From the NCBI GenBank assembly GCA_014155875.1, contig JACEFZ010016116.1:124001-188000 (forward strand): 64,000 bases of DNA, in the 5' to 3' direction. The notes under the pieces were generated by a model. It was not told the origin of the DNA and did not search any database. It was given only the letters and a program-made list of their open reading frames with translations. The position numbers were made by a program, and so were the translations under genes. This document shows, piece by piece, positions 10,059-21,935 of the stretch. Each line of letters starts with the position of its first letter. Position 1 is the first letter of the stretch. The DNA is from Cepaea nemoralis (lineage: Eukaryota; Mollusca; Gastropoda; Stylommatophora; Helicidae).

Positions 10059-10184
10059 CAACAAATATGACACCATATTCTACAGTTCACTTATTTATCA
10101 TTATATGTTATATCTTTGACAGGCAAGTGTGTAAAAGCAGTCTGCAATAATTTGTTTCACCACTTTAAGTAAATGTTAGTTGAA

Positions 10185-10300
10185 TATCCTTTACAGGACG
10201 TCGCCGTCAACCGCAATATATTTAGCTCTTAGTTGTCCTTCAGTAGTTTGCCATTGCTTTCTCAACGACCTGCACCCATACCATTGTATGATCCATGAAA
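10185..10300 (-). repeat. SINE core fragment (family T)
   Basis: On the minus strand this matches the SINE body at about 2890-3015, including the CCTGTAAAGGATAT end and the AAAGCAATGGCAAACTACTGAA block. The tRNA-like head is not present. Confidence 0.6.
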
Positions 10301-10854
10301 GAAGGACAAGATAACTTGCCCCAGCCACTGACCAGGGATGATGTACAGCGATGACCAGACCTGGGACACGCTTCATCGATGTCATCTACCCCCTGCCTGG
10401 ACTTTACGTAACCCAGACCGGACGGACCTAGCGGCTACTCCAACTCTGCCCATGGGGTGTCCAGCGGAGTGAAAGAGGCGCCTCACAACTCCCTTTGTAC
10501 GATTCGCCTCGCCTCTCTGCCTAAACACCCGACTGCAAGGTTTTGAAGTGAGGGAAACCAAATTATAAATAGGATTATCTGGGAGCTTGTGACGAAACTA
10601 CCAACAAAGGACACAATTTATGACCGTGGGATTCGCCCCCCCCCCCTAGGCACGCTTCAGGCTCCCACACATCCCACCTCCTCCCACACACGGAGACACT
10701 ACAGCTACCCAGGGTACGTCGGCAATTAACCGTGTAACCGGTTTCCCGCGTGGATGATTGATCGAAAGTCCTCGTTCTCTGTGTGATCTCACGGTTACTT
10801 CCCCCTGATTGTAATGTTTGGATATGTTGGGCTACCTGGTTTCCCTCCTGCCTT
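10300..10854. other. Unassigned sequence
   Basis: No motif, repeat or coding frame I can support. A short C run lies at about 10637-10646. Confidence 0.4.
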
Positions 10855-10990
10855 TCCCTTTACGGGACGTCGCAGTCAACACAACATTGTTTGCTGTTGT
10901 GATCTCTTGGCAATTTGGCAAGTACACGTTCAATAGTTTGGCATTGCTTTCTGAACGACCGACACCCATACCATTTTGTAAAAAACAAAA
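10855..10990 (-). repeat. SINE core fragment (family T)
   Basis: Second minus-strand copy of the SINE body: CCATTGCTTTC-type and CTTGGCAA blocks appear in the same order as in the copy at 10185, with different decay and a longer middle. Confidence 0.6.
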
Positions 10991-11099
10991 CCTACGCAAG
11001 GCGGTCTATTGCCAAATCGCCCGCAGCTGTATTTCGAACGCGGGTCTGCGAGATTACGAACTGCGTCTGTAACCCCGTCGCCACGGAGCGTGCAATATA

Positions 11100-11400
11100 A
11101 CATAACGCATATAAAATAACACATAAAATAAGTAATGCAGCTGTGCAGAACAGAATTACGAAACATATAGGACGTTGCGGGGACGAGCCTTCATCAGCAA
11201 ATACATACATAAAACACAACATACAGCCACGGAGAAGACCCTCCAATGACTACATTAAGGCATACGACGGGATGAGAAGTATAACAAGATGAAAAAGAAA
11301 TGAGAACAATGAAAAGTATAAAAAAGATGGGGAAACAAATGAGAATAATGAAAAGAGAATGAAAATGTGAAAATATTTTGCTACCTATCTCAGAATCCTT
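11100..11400 (-). repeat. Penelope-like terminal repeat, copy 1
   Basis: On the minus strand the sequence contains CTGATGAAGGCTCG then GCAACGTCC, a layout like the hammerhead motif found in Penelope-like element termini. It aligns along most of its length with 55800-56030 (same strand). Its 5' part also pairs as an inverted repeat with 11450-11565. No RT/GIY-YIG ORF is present, so the element name is tentative. Confidence 0.5.
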
Positions 11401-11449
11401 GGCTGGGGGAAAGAAGAAGAACAGAGAAGTGTCATTCTCCGTGATTATA

Positions 11450-11565
11450 TGTTGTATTTTGTGTATGTATTTGTTTGCTGATGAAGGCTGATGGCCGCAA
11501 CGTCCTGTATTTTTCGTAATTGTGTTCTGTAAAGCTGCATTACCTTGTGTTATTTCATATTGTTT
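11450..11565 (+). repeat. Penelope-like terminal repeat, copy 2
   Basis: Plus-strand copy of the same module: CTGATGA, AGGCTGATGGCC (which can fold into stem II of a hammerhead) and GCAACGTCC. With 11103-11225 it forms inverted arms of about 115 bp separated by about 225 bp. Confidence 0.5.
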
Positions 11566-12175
11566 ACATCTTCACAGCTTTACCGCAGTTCCACTAATTT
11601 CAATCTTCTATGCATTAGACAGGTAACCTTGTCTTAGTCTCTTCTATACTTCTAACACAATCTTGTCTTAGTCTCTTCTATACTTCTAACACAACCTTTC
11701 CTATGTCTCTTCTATACTTCAGACACAATTAATCCCATTTCAAACACGTCCAGTCACCAGAAAGATGAGTACAAACATCTCCTGCTGGATAAAACCCCAA
11801 ATTCCGTACTTAATGCCTCCCAGTTCAAACAATGGAAACACCGACTTCGTGTGACCTTCGTCTGCTGCGATCACTTTTACTTCCGCCGGGTCACGGACGC
11901 TGAACACATTCTAGACAGATTTCCTCCCCAGTTAATAGTATGCAAACGAACTTTAATTTGCATAATCTGCTGAACATATTCCGTGTCCGACGGCACGGCG
12001 AGCAAAGAAACTCGACCACACTGCGGAATGACAAACAGCACAGGCTTCCGCCACATTAGTTCCCATTTGTTGTAATCGGGGCGCTCGCGCATGGCTGGAC
12101 CAACAACTTGGGGATTTGTTGTCGTTTCAGAACAGTTGCTCGTTGTCTGCCGAGTGGGGTGTCTTATAATATATG
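11565..12175. other. Unassigned, short CTTGTCTTAG repeats
   Basis: Three imperfect copies of a roughly 33-bp unit (CTTGTCTTAGTCTCTTCTAT type) lie at 11629-11728. The rest has no supported feature. Confidence 0.5.
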
Positions 12176-12220
12176 ACGTGTGTGTGTGTGAGTCAGTGTG
12201 AGTGTGTGTGTGTGTGTGTG

Positions 12221-12286
<66 letters not shown>

Positions 12287-12445
12287 GAGAGTGAGACAGT
12301 GTGGGGTTCTCTTATAATAGATCTGACGTGGTGTGTGGTTAGAGAGAGAGAGAGGGTGTATGTAAGAGAGATAGTGTGGAGGTCTCTTATAATATCTGAC
12401 GTGTGTGTGAGTGTGTGAGAGTGTGTGGTGTGTCTTATAATGCTT
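12176..12445. repeat. (GT)n and (GA)n microsatellites
   Basis: (GT)n at about 12180-12220, a pure (GA)n at 12224-12284, then shorter GA and GT runs interleaved with three copies of a block containing GTCTTATAATA. The long frames here are dipeptide artefacts. Confidence 0.95.
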
Positions 12446-12997
12446 GCTTGCTTGCTTGTGTTCGTTGGCTGTGAACTCCAGCGTGAAGTCCTGTATGTCG
12501 GATGAAGGCATCATGTTGTCCAACATCAGTGTGATGTCATACAGGACCTGAGGTTTGCGTGAGTATCCGTTGTCCCATGTCTGGCTTATTGGTGTGCAGA
12601 CTGGTGGTTCCTCGCCGTGCAGGCAGACACTCTCCGACTTCGGAGGAATCAACGATCCTACTACGTTAGCCAGGACCCCAAAGGGACCTTTTGCTCAGGA
12701 CGCACGACTAGGACGTGCTAGTAGGTCTTGGCCAGTATAAAACCTGGACCTGGTGTCTTGGAAACACCTCTGCGTCCAGTGTATGGCATTGTGTGTGGGA
12801 GTGCTGAGGTATGTTTAAGTTGTGATCTGAGTCCTAGATGTTCCGGATGTAACTCTCCTCCCTACATGGCACTGTCTCAGTCCTCCCAGCGTCAGTTGTG
12901 GTTTGCCTCTATCTCGTCTCCCCCGGATCCAGTCCGTACAGGCTTTTAATTGGCTTAGTTTTTGCAGAACAGTGTTTGTTATTTTTTTTAAACCGTT
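12446..12997. other. Unassigned sequence
   Basis: Contains a (CTTG)n run near 12440-12460. CAGTATAAAACC (about 12733) looks like a TATA element, but nothing downstream supports a gene. Confidence 0.35.
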
Positions 12998-13137
12998 GTC
13001 AAAACTTGTCCAGTGGTTAGCACGCTCGCTCGCCGGCCCTGTGGTCCTGGGTTTGAGTTCCTATAGGAGCGGAGAATTGAACAACTTAACTTGGGCTTCC
13101 AACTGCGCCCAGGCTAACAACAACAACAACAACAACA
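12998..13137 (+). mobile_element. Short tRNA-derived SINE with (AAC)n tail
   Basis: AGTGGTTAGCACGC (A-box-like) and GGGTTTGAGTTCC (B-box-like) lie about 35 nt apart. A short body follows, then (AAC)n at 13117-13137. It differs from family T in the head. Confidence 0.6.
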
Positions 13138-13185
13138 TGGCTTTCAGGAAATGGTCGGGAAGTAATGGCGGCCCATATAATGTTG

Positions 13186-13898
13186 ACCACACCATCGGGT
13201 GTAATGTTGACTACACAATGGGGTGTAATGTTGACCACACCATCGGGTGTAATGTTGACCACACCATCGGATGTAATGTTGACCACACCATCGGGTGTAA
13301 TGTTGACCACACCATCGGGTGTAATGTTGACCACACCATCGGGTGTAATGTTGACCACACCATCGGGTGTAATGTTGACCACACCATCGGGTGTAATGTT
13401 GACACCACCCATCGGGTGTAATGTTGACCCACACCACGGGTGTAATGTTGACCACACCATCGGGTGTAATGTTGACCACACCATCGGGTGTAATGTTGAC
13501 CACACCATGGGTGTAATGTTGACCACACCATCGGGTGTAATGTTGACCACACTATCGGGTGTAATGTTTACCACACCATCGGGTGTAATGTTTGACCACA
13601 CCATCGGGTGTAATGTTGACCACACCATCGGGTGTAATGTTGACCACACATCGGTTGTAATGTTGACCACACCATCGGGTGTAATGTTGACCACACCATC
13701 GGGTGTAATGTTGACCACACCATCGGGTGTAATGTTGACCACACCATCGGGTGTAATGTTGACCACACCATCGGGTGTAATGTTGACCACACCATCGGGT
13801 GTAATGTTGACCACACCATCGGGTGTAATGTTGACCACACCATCGGGTGTAATGTTGACCACACCATCGGGTGTAATGTTGACCACACCATCGGGTGC
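13186..13898. repeat. 24-bp minisatellite
   Basis: About 30 units of TGTAATGTTGACCACACCAT plus CGGG, with a few 1-bp indels around 13395-13650. Because 24 is a multiple of three, every frame without a stop stays open. This produces the long minus-strand frame (13086-14372) and others, none with a plausible protein. Confidence 0.96.
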
Positions 13899-13899
13899 C

Positions 13900-14576
13900 G
13901 ACTGATCTATACAACCTATACAACCCAGCATTCCAGTCAATGATTTGACTGACGGATATATTACATATGACATCACTTTCTCTTCCCACCCTCTACCTCC
14001 CTCCTTCCACTCTTTCTCTGTCCCTCCCACGTGATCATCCCTCTCATGCCTCTCAGCCTTCCATCCATTTAGCGCTGTCCTCCCCTCACTGTGTGTGCCC
14101 ACTGCCAGGGTAACCTTTGCTCCCGGATGTTCATTGTTTGACTCCAGCAGTTCCTGGAACTCCGCAATCCTCTCTGTAATCTCAACATCGTGCCAAGTCT
14201 CCACACCTCCTCCCCCTCCTGGCTGGCAACATCGTCGCCTCAGGCGTCCCAGAACTTCATGCTCGCACTCCTGCACACAGAGGCCATGTTTATTTCTCTC
14301 AGTTCCCGCAGTTTCCCTCCAGGCCATGGTGAGAACAAGCATGACCTCACCACAGCGCCTCATCTCTGACATCAGACCTCCTGCCGTCTCCCCTTTGTAG
14401 AACTTTCACATTTCTATTTCCTTTGGCTTTCTTTTCATTCCACATCTTTTCTCATCCTCTATTTACAGATGATAATCTATTTTCCCCATGATTTCCCTCG
14501 CAGATCGGCAGTAGTTCTGCTCGTGTCCGGATGTAGCAGAACGTTATAGGTGTGTAGCTAGAGGCCCTCACATTAT
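13900..14576. other. Unassigned, CT-rich sequence
   Basis: CT-rich stretch at 13975-14090 (plus strand). No feature I can support. The minus-strand frame crossing it is carried by the neighbouring minisatellite. Confidence 0.35.
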
Positions 14577-14830
14577 GTAGTTTGATGAGACCCCCACATT
14601 CTGTAGTTTGATTAGACCCCTACATTCTGTAGTTTGATGAGACCCCTACATTCTGTAGTTTGATGAGACCCCCACATTCTGTAGTTTGATGAGACCCCAC
14701 ATTCTGTAGTTTGATGAGACCCCCACATTCTGTAGTTTGATGAGACCCCCACATTCTGTAGTTTGATGAGACCCCACATTCTGTAGTTTGATGAGGCCCT
14801 CACATTCTGTAGTTTGATGAGACCCTCACA
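14577..14830. repeat. 26-bp minisatellite
   Basis: About ten units of ACATTCTGTAGTTTGATGAG with a short C-rich spacer of 5-7 bp, so the period drifts between 25 and 27 bp. Confidence 0.95.
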
Positions 14831-14937
14831 CCCTGGTCCGACCACGCACATGACATGATCCAAGTATCTCTCTACCAACTACTCTAGCGACTTGGCTTCC
14901 CACAGTTACAGCTGTATCCAACAAGGCCCTAGCTAGA

Positions 14938-15125
14938 GTCGCCGTGGCAGAGTGGCCAGCGTGCCGGCATGCCATGTGGTCCACGTTCAATGCCCACCAG
15001 TGGTAGGACTCATGTTTTCCACATCAGCACGGCTCCGCCGTCCACCCCCACATGACATGGATGCTAATCAATGTTTATATTTTGTGTGTGTAATGACGAT
15101 GAAGAAGAGAACCGGCCTCTGCACC
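14938..15125 (+). repeat. tRNA-like SINE fragment
   Basis: CGTGGCAGAGTGGCC resembles an A box, and CACGTTCAATGCCC about 35 nt later resembles a degraded B box. A body of about 100 nt ends in GACGATGAAGAAG. No acceptor pairing, so not a tRNA gene. Confidence 0.45.
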
Positions 15126-15239
15126 TCATTATAGAGCGGCCTAGAACACGCGGTGTAATGCTTCATACCCCCACGACCACATCTGCCATGAGACTACGAT
15201 CACTCAGTGCTACCTGTAATCCCACCTGTACGCCAAGTG

Positions 15240-17096
15240 TGTGTTTCATCTCTTCACCTACTTCTGTGTTCTGTTTCATCTCTTCACCTACTTCTGTGAT
15301 CTGTTTCATTTCTTCACTTACTTCTGTGACCTGTTTCATCTCTTCACTTACTTCTGTGACCTGTTTCATCTCTTCACTTACTTCTGTGTTCTGTTTCATC
15401 TCTTCACTTACTTCTGTGACCTGTTTCATCTCTTCACTTACTTCTGTGACCTGTTTCATCTCTTCACTTACTTCTGTGACCTGTTTCATCTCTTCACTTA
15501 CTTCTGTGTTCTGTTTCATCTCTTCACTTACTTCTGTGTTCTGTTTCATCTCTTCACTTACTTCTGTGACCTGTTTCATCTCTTCACTTACTTCTGTGAC
15601 CTGTTTCATCTCTTCACTTACTTCTGTGACCTGTTTCATCTCTTCACTTACTTCTGTGTTCTGTTTCATCTCTTCACTTACTTCTGTGTTCTGTTTCATC
15701 TCTGCACTTACTTCTGTGACCTGTTTCATCTCTTCACTTACTTCTGTGACCTGTTTCATCTCTTCACTTACTTCTGTGACCTGTTTCATCTCTTCACTTA
15801 CTTCTGTGACCTGTTTCATCTCTTCACTTACTTCTGTGACCTGTTTCATCTCTTCACTTACTTCTGTGACCTGTTTCATCTCTTCACTTACTTCTGTAAC
15901 ATGTTTCATCTCTTCACTTACTTCTGTGACCTGTTTCATCTCTTCACTTACTTCTGTGACCTGTTTCATCTCTTCACTTACTTCTGTGACCTGTTTCATT
16001 TCTTCGCTTACTTCTGTGTTCTGTTTCATTTCTTCACTTACTTCTGTGACCTGTTTCATTTCTTCACCTACTTCTGTGACCTGTTTCATCTCTTCACCTA
16101 CTTCTGTGATCTGTTTCATTTCTTCACTTACTTCTGTGACCTGTTTCATTTCTTCACCTACTTCTGTGACCTGTTTCATCTCTTCACTTACTTCTGTGAC
16201 CGGTTTCATCTCTTCACTTACTTCTGTGACCTGTTTCATCTCTTCACCTACTTCTGTGACCTGTTTCATCTCTTCACTTACTTCTGTGTTCTGTTTCATT
16301 TCTTCACTTACTTCTGTGACCTGTTTCATTTCTTCACTTACTTCTGTGACCTGTTTCATTTCTTCACTTACTTATGTGATCCGTTTCATTTCTTCACTTA
16401 TTTCTGTGACCTGTTTCATTTCTTCACTTACTTCTGTGACCTGTTTCATTTCTTCACTTACTTCTGTGTTCTGTTTCATTTCTTCACTTACTTCTGTGTT
16501 CTGTTTCATTTCTTCACTTACTTCTGTGACTCTGTTTCATCTCTTCACTTACTTCTGTGACCTGTTTCATTTCTTCACTTACTTCTGTGACCTGTTTCAT
16601 CTCTTCACTTACTTCTGTGACCTGTTTCATCTCTTCACTTACTTCTGTGACCTGTTTCATCTCTTCACCTACTTCTGTGTTCTGTTTCATCTCTTCACCT
16701 ACTTATGTGACTTGTTTCATTTCTTCACCTACTTCTGTGACCTGTTTCATCTCTTCACCTACTTATGTGACCTGTTTCATCTCTTCACTTACTTCTGTGA
16801 CCTATTTCATCTCTTCACTTACTTCTGTGACCTGTTTCATTTCTTCACTTACTTCTGTGACCTGTTTCATTTCTTCACTTACTTCTGTGACCTATTTCAT
16901 CTCTTCACTTACTTCTGTGTTCTGTTTCATTTCTTCACTTACTTCTGTGACCTGTTTCATCTCTTCACCTACTTCTGTGACCTGTTTCATCTCTTCACCG
17001 ATTTATGTGACCTATTTCATCTCTTCACCGATTTATGTGACCTATTTCATCTCTTCACCGATTTATGTGACCTATTTCATCTCTTCACCGATTTCT
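15240..17096. repeat. 30-bp minisatellite
   Basis: About 62 units of CTGTTTCATCTCTTCACTTA plus CTTCTGTGAC. Few unit variants recur: GAC or GTT at the end, ATCTC or ATTTC, CACTTA or CACCTA. The last units (16995-17090) form a separate subtype with CGATTTATG. The period of 30 keeps frames open on both strands: a 398-codon minus frame repeating MKQVTEVSEE and a 690-codon plus frame. Nothing upstream (promoter, non-repeat start, splice signal) supports a real protein. Confidence 0.96.
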
Positions 17097-17267
17097 GGGG
17101 CCAATTAACACCAGCCATGTCACTGTTGTATACCATTTTGTAGTTGTATCAGTGTCTGGTTGTTGCTTGTGTACTGAGGAAGACACTAGCAGAAACGTTC
17201 AGTTGATCTCTCGTGGCTGTATTCGTGCAGCGCTGGCTGATAGCGCACCTGTGTGTCGTTGATGTGC

Positions 17268-17445
17268 ACAATGTACCTGTACACACCTGTATGTCGTGGA
17301 TGTACACACTGTACCTGTACACACCTGTGTGTCGTGGATGTACACACTGTACCTGTACACACCTGTATGTCGTGGATGTACACACTGTACCTGTACACAC
17401 CTGTGTGTCGTGGATGTACACACTGTACCTGTACACACCTGTTCT
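17268..17445. repeat. 38-bp minisatellite
   Basis: Four to five units of CACCTGTATGTCGTGGATGT plus an 18-nt remainder that includes ACACTGTACC. Units alternate TATG and TGTG. Confidence 0.93.
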
Positions 17446-17589
17446 AGCCATTTCTTCAACTCGTCTCTCCAGTCTGTATTACCACATTCACATTTCCTAT
17501 CACAGCTACATTATAAAATCGTTAAGACATAAAGGCGCCATGCCACAAACATCAGACAGAAGCTAAGACACACGATAACGTATCACAAA

Positions 17590-17845
17590 CATTATAAAGA
17601 GGTTTAGACACACGACATCACAAACATCAGAAAGAGGTTTAGACACACGACATCACAAACATCAGAAAGAGGTTTAGACACACGACATCACAAACATCAG
17701 AAAGAGGTTTAGACACACGACATCACAAACATCAGAAAGAGGTTTAGACACACGACATCACAAACATCAGAAAGAGGTTTAGACACACGACATCACAAAC
17801 ATCAGAAAGAGGTTTAGACACACGACATCACAAACATCAACAGAA
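17590..17845. repeat. 35-bp minisatellite
   Basis: Seven units of GTTTAGACACACGACATCAC plus AAACATCAGAAAGAG, almost identical. Confidence 0.95.
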
Positions 17846-18511
17846 TGCAGGCGATATTTGGGGCTACATTTATGAGATTACACAAACAGGAACATACAGT
17901 ATTGTAACACAGGACAAATTGGTGGGGGAAAAAAATTAAATAAAATAACACACAGATGTTCATCGCAGGATGGGTCAGGTATCGGCAGTCGAACATAATT
18001 CTGTTGGAGATGGCGAGGTGTGTAGATACATGGTCGCCACGCCAGCTGGCAGGATACTAGATGATGCTGATGAGGTATAAAGTCACCCCTGCACGGGGCA
18101 GAAGGAAGTCAGAAAAGTATATCCTGCGCGGAGTAACTAATCAACGTATCCTGCGGCGCCGGGTACAGGACGTGCTGTCTGCTACTCTGTACAAACTGTG
18201 ATTGTTGTCGAATGTTGGTAGCTTCAGGCGATGATGATGTTTGTTTGTTTGTTTGCGTGGTTGCTGTTGGCCGAGACGGCTGTCATTCACCCTGCAGGCG
18301 TCAGTTGTGTGGACATCCCCCGCTGCGTGATACAAATCGATGCCCCGCCCACAAACACTTGTCCCTGCCCCCGGGAGGAGTGGCCCACAGCCAGACAGGG
18401 GTTCGGGCTGGTGCATAATGAAGAACTGTCTGGTTGTGTGTCCGGCCGTGCGTGAGTGCTTATTGCGGAATTGTGTGCGTGTGTATGTGTAACGGGGGGT
18501 TTTGTGTCGGT
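17846..18511. other. Unassigned sequence
   Basis: No supported feature. A short (GTTT)n lies at 18238-18254. The plus frame at 18212-18418 has no recognisable domain. Confidence 0.4.
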
Positions 18512-18932
18512 ATATGAGAGAGAGAGAGAGCGAGAGAGAGAGAGAGAGACAGAGAGAGAGAGAGACAGAGAGAGAGACAGACAGACAGAGAGGCAGAGAC
18601 AGAGAGAAAGAAAGAAAAAGAGAGATAGAGAAAAAAAGAAAGAAAGAGTAGAGAGAGAAAGAAGAGATATAGTGAGTTTGAGAAAGGGAGAATAAGAAAA
18701 GAAAGAAAGAGAGAGAGAGAGGGGAGTGAGATAGAGTGAGAGAAAGAAGAAATATATATATAGAGAGAGAGAGAAAAGGAGAGAGAGAGAGAGAAACGAC
18801 AGAGAGAAAGAGAGAGATAGAGAGAGAGAAGGAGTGAGATAAAGAAGAGATATAGAGAGTGTGAGATAAATAGGAGAGAGAGAGAACGGAAAGAAAAATA
18901 GAGATAGGGTGATAAGAGGGTGTGAACGAGAT

Positions 18933-19012
<80 letters not shown>
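18512..19012. repeat. GA-rich simple-sequence tract
   Basis: About 500 bp that is almost all purine on the plus strand, impure in 18530-18930 and a pure (GA)n in 18936-19012. The serine/leucine-rich minus frames over it are artefacts. Confidence 0.96.
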
Positions 19013-19014
<2 letters not shown>

Positions 19015-19109
19015 CTCCTGCCTGTATGTGAGTCATTGTACCTGTATGACACGACACACACATTTCTGTCAGGTTCACTGTTGTAACGTCTGGGCGTCTA
19101 ATATATAAC

Positions 19110-19260
19110 GGGTGTAGATGTTTAGTGTAGATAGAATGTAGACATTTTTATGCTATCTATACCAAACATCTACATTCTATCTATATTACACATCTAAATT
19201 CTATCTATATTACACATCTATATTTCTGACTATATTACACATCTACATTCCATCTATACT

Positions 19261-19306
<46 letters not shown>

Positions 19307-19900
19307 ATCTATATAGTATAGACATAATGTAGATGTTTAGTATAGATAGAATGTAGATGTTTAGTATAGACATAATGTAGATGTTTAGTATAGATAGAAT
19401 GTAGATGTTTAGTATAGACATAATGTAGATGTTTAGTATAGATAGAATGTAGATGTCTAGTATAGATAGAATGTAGATGTTTAGTATAGATAGAATGTAG
19501 ATGTTTAGTATAGACATAATGTAGATGTTTAGTATAGATAGAATGTAGATGTCTAGTATAGATAGAATGTAGATGTTTAGTATAGATAGAATGTAGATGT
19601 CTAGTATAGATAAAATGTAGATGTTTAGTATAGATACAGCTCAGCCTACATTCAGCCAGCACTATAGAATGTAGATGTCTAGTATAGATAAAATGTAGAT
19701 GTTTAGTATAGATACAGCTCAGCCTACATTCAGCCAGCACTATAGAATGTAGATGTCTAGTATAGATAAAATGTAGATGTCTAGTATAGACACAGCTCAG
19801 GCTACATTCAGCCAGCACTATAGAATGTAGATGTCTAGTATAGATAAAATGTAGATGTCTAGTATAGACACAGCTCAGGCTACATTCAGCCAGCACTATA
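19110..19900. repeat. 24-bp minisatellite with composite units
   Basis: Units of GATGTTTAGTATAGATAGAA plus TGTA. After 19630 they become composite, with a 34-nt insert containing CTACATTCAGCCAGCACTAT added four times. A (CA)n microsatellite splits the array at 19262-19304. Left of it the units are mostly in inverted orientation (ATACTAAACATCTACA type). Confidence 0.93.
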
Positions 19901-20364
19901 GAAAATAAGAGTACAGATGTCGGTTGCGTAGATCCAGATGTTGTGAAGGTCAGGTGTCAAAGGTCGACATGCTAATTAGCGATTAAGACAGCCTGAGAAC
20001 CGGAAGTTACCAGTAGTCAGGTCTCGGTAAACAGACCCAGGAACTCTGGGATATCTTATCTGTGACTTGGTGGAGCGTACGTTTATCGGCCCGGACGTCG
20101 GTTGGTGGGTCGGAGCGTACGGCGAACGAAAGGTCCCGAGCCGAGGAACATGTCAAAGGTTTCCACTTGCCCCGGAAACTCTGGTCCCCGAAATCTGTGC
20201 CTCAAACCCAGAAACTGGAAAGTGATCTCTAAGATGCCCATCCGGCTTTCTCCTGGCCACCTTTTTGTACACTTGAAGAAATTACGACATTGTTGTCCAG
20301 TTTTGTTTTCTTCGCTTAATGCACACACGTGCAAATGCTACTAACAATTGCTACTACTAAGGAG
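19901..20364. other. Unassigned sequence
   Basis: Nothing recognisable. Short open frames on both strands at 20083-20344 lack any motif. Confidence 0.35.
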
Positions 20365-20520
20365 TGCAGTGAAATTTTCCCTATTAGCAGTGTCCAACGT
20401 CATCTGGAGAACCCACTCCGACTTCTGAGGTACTTGTAATCGACGTCCCCAATTCCAGGACGAGAAGTCAACATTAAGTCCAACTGATCGGCCTGGGGAA
20501 GGAACACCCTACCCTGGTCA
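20365..20520 (+). repeat. Dispersed repeat D, copy 1
   Basis: Contains TTTCCCTATTAGCAGTGTCC and CCACTCCGACTTCTGAGGTA. The same block recurs at 47505-47570, 53028-53095 and 61505-61575, always plus strand. Function and class unknown; possibly a SINE or LINE 3' piece. Confidence 0.6.
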
Positions 20521-21003
20521 CCAGAGAAACTTTAAGCGCGACGGCGTTAAACCATTTGTCCACGCTGACTTCGTACGCTAGTAAATGTGACATAAATGCG
20601 CGGCGTGTGTGAAGTGTGCAGTGGCACCGCTCCTCTCCTACACTTGGGTGCAGCTGAAGATAACACTCCGCCATCATGGATACTCGATTCAGTTACATGC
20701 ATATTTAATTTATATGGAAAAAAAAGGGGCAGGGTGGGAGGCGGTGTAGGTGATTAAACAGACCAAACACAGCTGTACACAGTTAAACACAGCTGTACAT
20801 CTGTCTGGCCTCTTTACAGAGACAGAACAATATTAGGGGGGGGGGGTGGGTGGGGGTTTACAACATATGAAAGTAAAATGTGATAACACCGACAGAGTGA
20901 AGTCTGTAGACAGCCAGACAGCCGGCAGATTGTCATTATTTTCATGTCATTGTTTGGAAATTCTGCACACCTGAATCATACAGACAGGTTGTGGGTACAC
21001 GGA
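20521..21003. other. Unassigned sequence
   Basis: Poly-G run at about 20835-20850 and an A run at about 20716. Otherwise no supported feature. Confidence 0.4.
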
Positions 21004-21241
21004 AGGTTGTAGAGGGGAGGGGGAGGAGGAAGAGGAAGGCAGAGTAAATAAAGAGGGAAGAAGAGAGGAGAGAGAGTGGAGAGGAGAGACAGAGGAAAAG
21101 AGAGCGAGGGGAAGATAGAACGTTTCAGAGGAAGGGAAAGGAAGAAAGAATAAGAGGAAGACAGAGAGGAAGAGGGAGAGAGAGAAAGGGGAAAAAAGAG
21201 AGAGTGAGGACGAGAGAGAGAGGAAGGTGTAGAAAAAGATT

Positions 21242-21296
<55 letters not shown>

Positions 21297-21376
21297 GAGA
21301 GAGAGAGAGAGAGAGAGAGAAAGGGGAAAAAAGAGAGAGTGAGGACGAGAGAGAGAGGAAGGTGTAGAAAAAGATT

Positions 21377-21464
<88 letters not shown>

Positions 21465-21468
21465 GACA
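21004..21468. repeat. GA-rich simple-sequence tract
   Basis: Purine-rich plus strand with two pure (GA)n blocks (21243-21320 and 21379-21462), each preceded by the same ~60-bp impure segment (GAGAGTGAGGACGAGAGAG and the following bases). The tract therefore grew partly by duplication of a larger unit. Confidence 0.95.
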
Positions 21469-21713
21469 ACAATTAAGTAAAAGAATCATAGACAAGAAGC
21501 AATGATTATGGAGTATGGAAACACAAACTGGTCAAGCTAACAATAAAGCACATGAAGATTACATGAAAACGTTAAACGTGAACAGTGGCAACTGACCTGA
21601 CATCAGAAACAATAATCCCACGGCTTGCCATACAAAAGTCATATATCCCATGATCCAACATGTATCCGCAGACAGGGGAAGTCATCCACGCGAGCTAAAC
21701 TATGACAATGACT

Positions 21714-21935
21714 ACACTACACAGTCCCTCACTGCACCTCCTCGGGCCTGGTCAGTATCTGCCGGCCTGTGTCTCAGTCCCTCACTTCACCTCCTCGGGC
21801 CTGGTCAGTGTCTGCCGGCCTGTGTCTCAGTCCCTCACTGCACCTCCTTGGGCTGGTCAGTGTCTGCCGGCCCGTGTCTCAGTCCCTCACTTCACCTCCT
21901 CGGGCCTGGTCAGTATCTGCCGGCCTGTGTCCGGC
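21714..21935. repeat. 53-bp minisatellite
   Basis: About four units containing CAGTCCCTCACTGCACCTCC and CCTGGTCAGTATCTGCCGGC. The sequence on either side (21480-21713, 21936-22113) has no recognised feature. Confidence 0.93.

Noticed and set aside
12733..12745. TATA box CAGTATAAAACC
   Set aside because: Isolated motif with no transcript evidence or gene downstream.
13086..14372. 428-codon minus-strand frame of GVVNITPD repeats
   Set aside because: Held open by a 24-bp minisatellite. The non-repeat ends have no motif, and indels change frame repeatedly.
15071..17143. 690-codon plus-strand frame
   Set aside because: Product of the 30-bp minisatellite; hydrophobic repeat with no start context. 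The non-repetitive part is only tens of residues.
17171..17200. Intact hammerhead ribozyme (CTGAGGA...GAAACGTT)
   Set aside because: Core words are present but stem II (GACACTAGC region) pairs poorly and stems I/III were not found. Mentioned only as a related motif.
18141..19078. Long Ser/Leu minus frames over the GA tract
   Set aside because: Dinucleotide repeat artefact.
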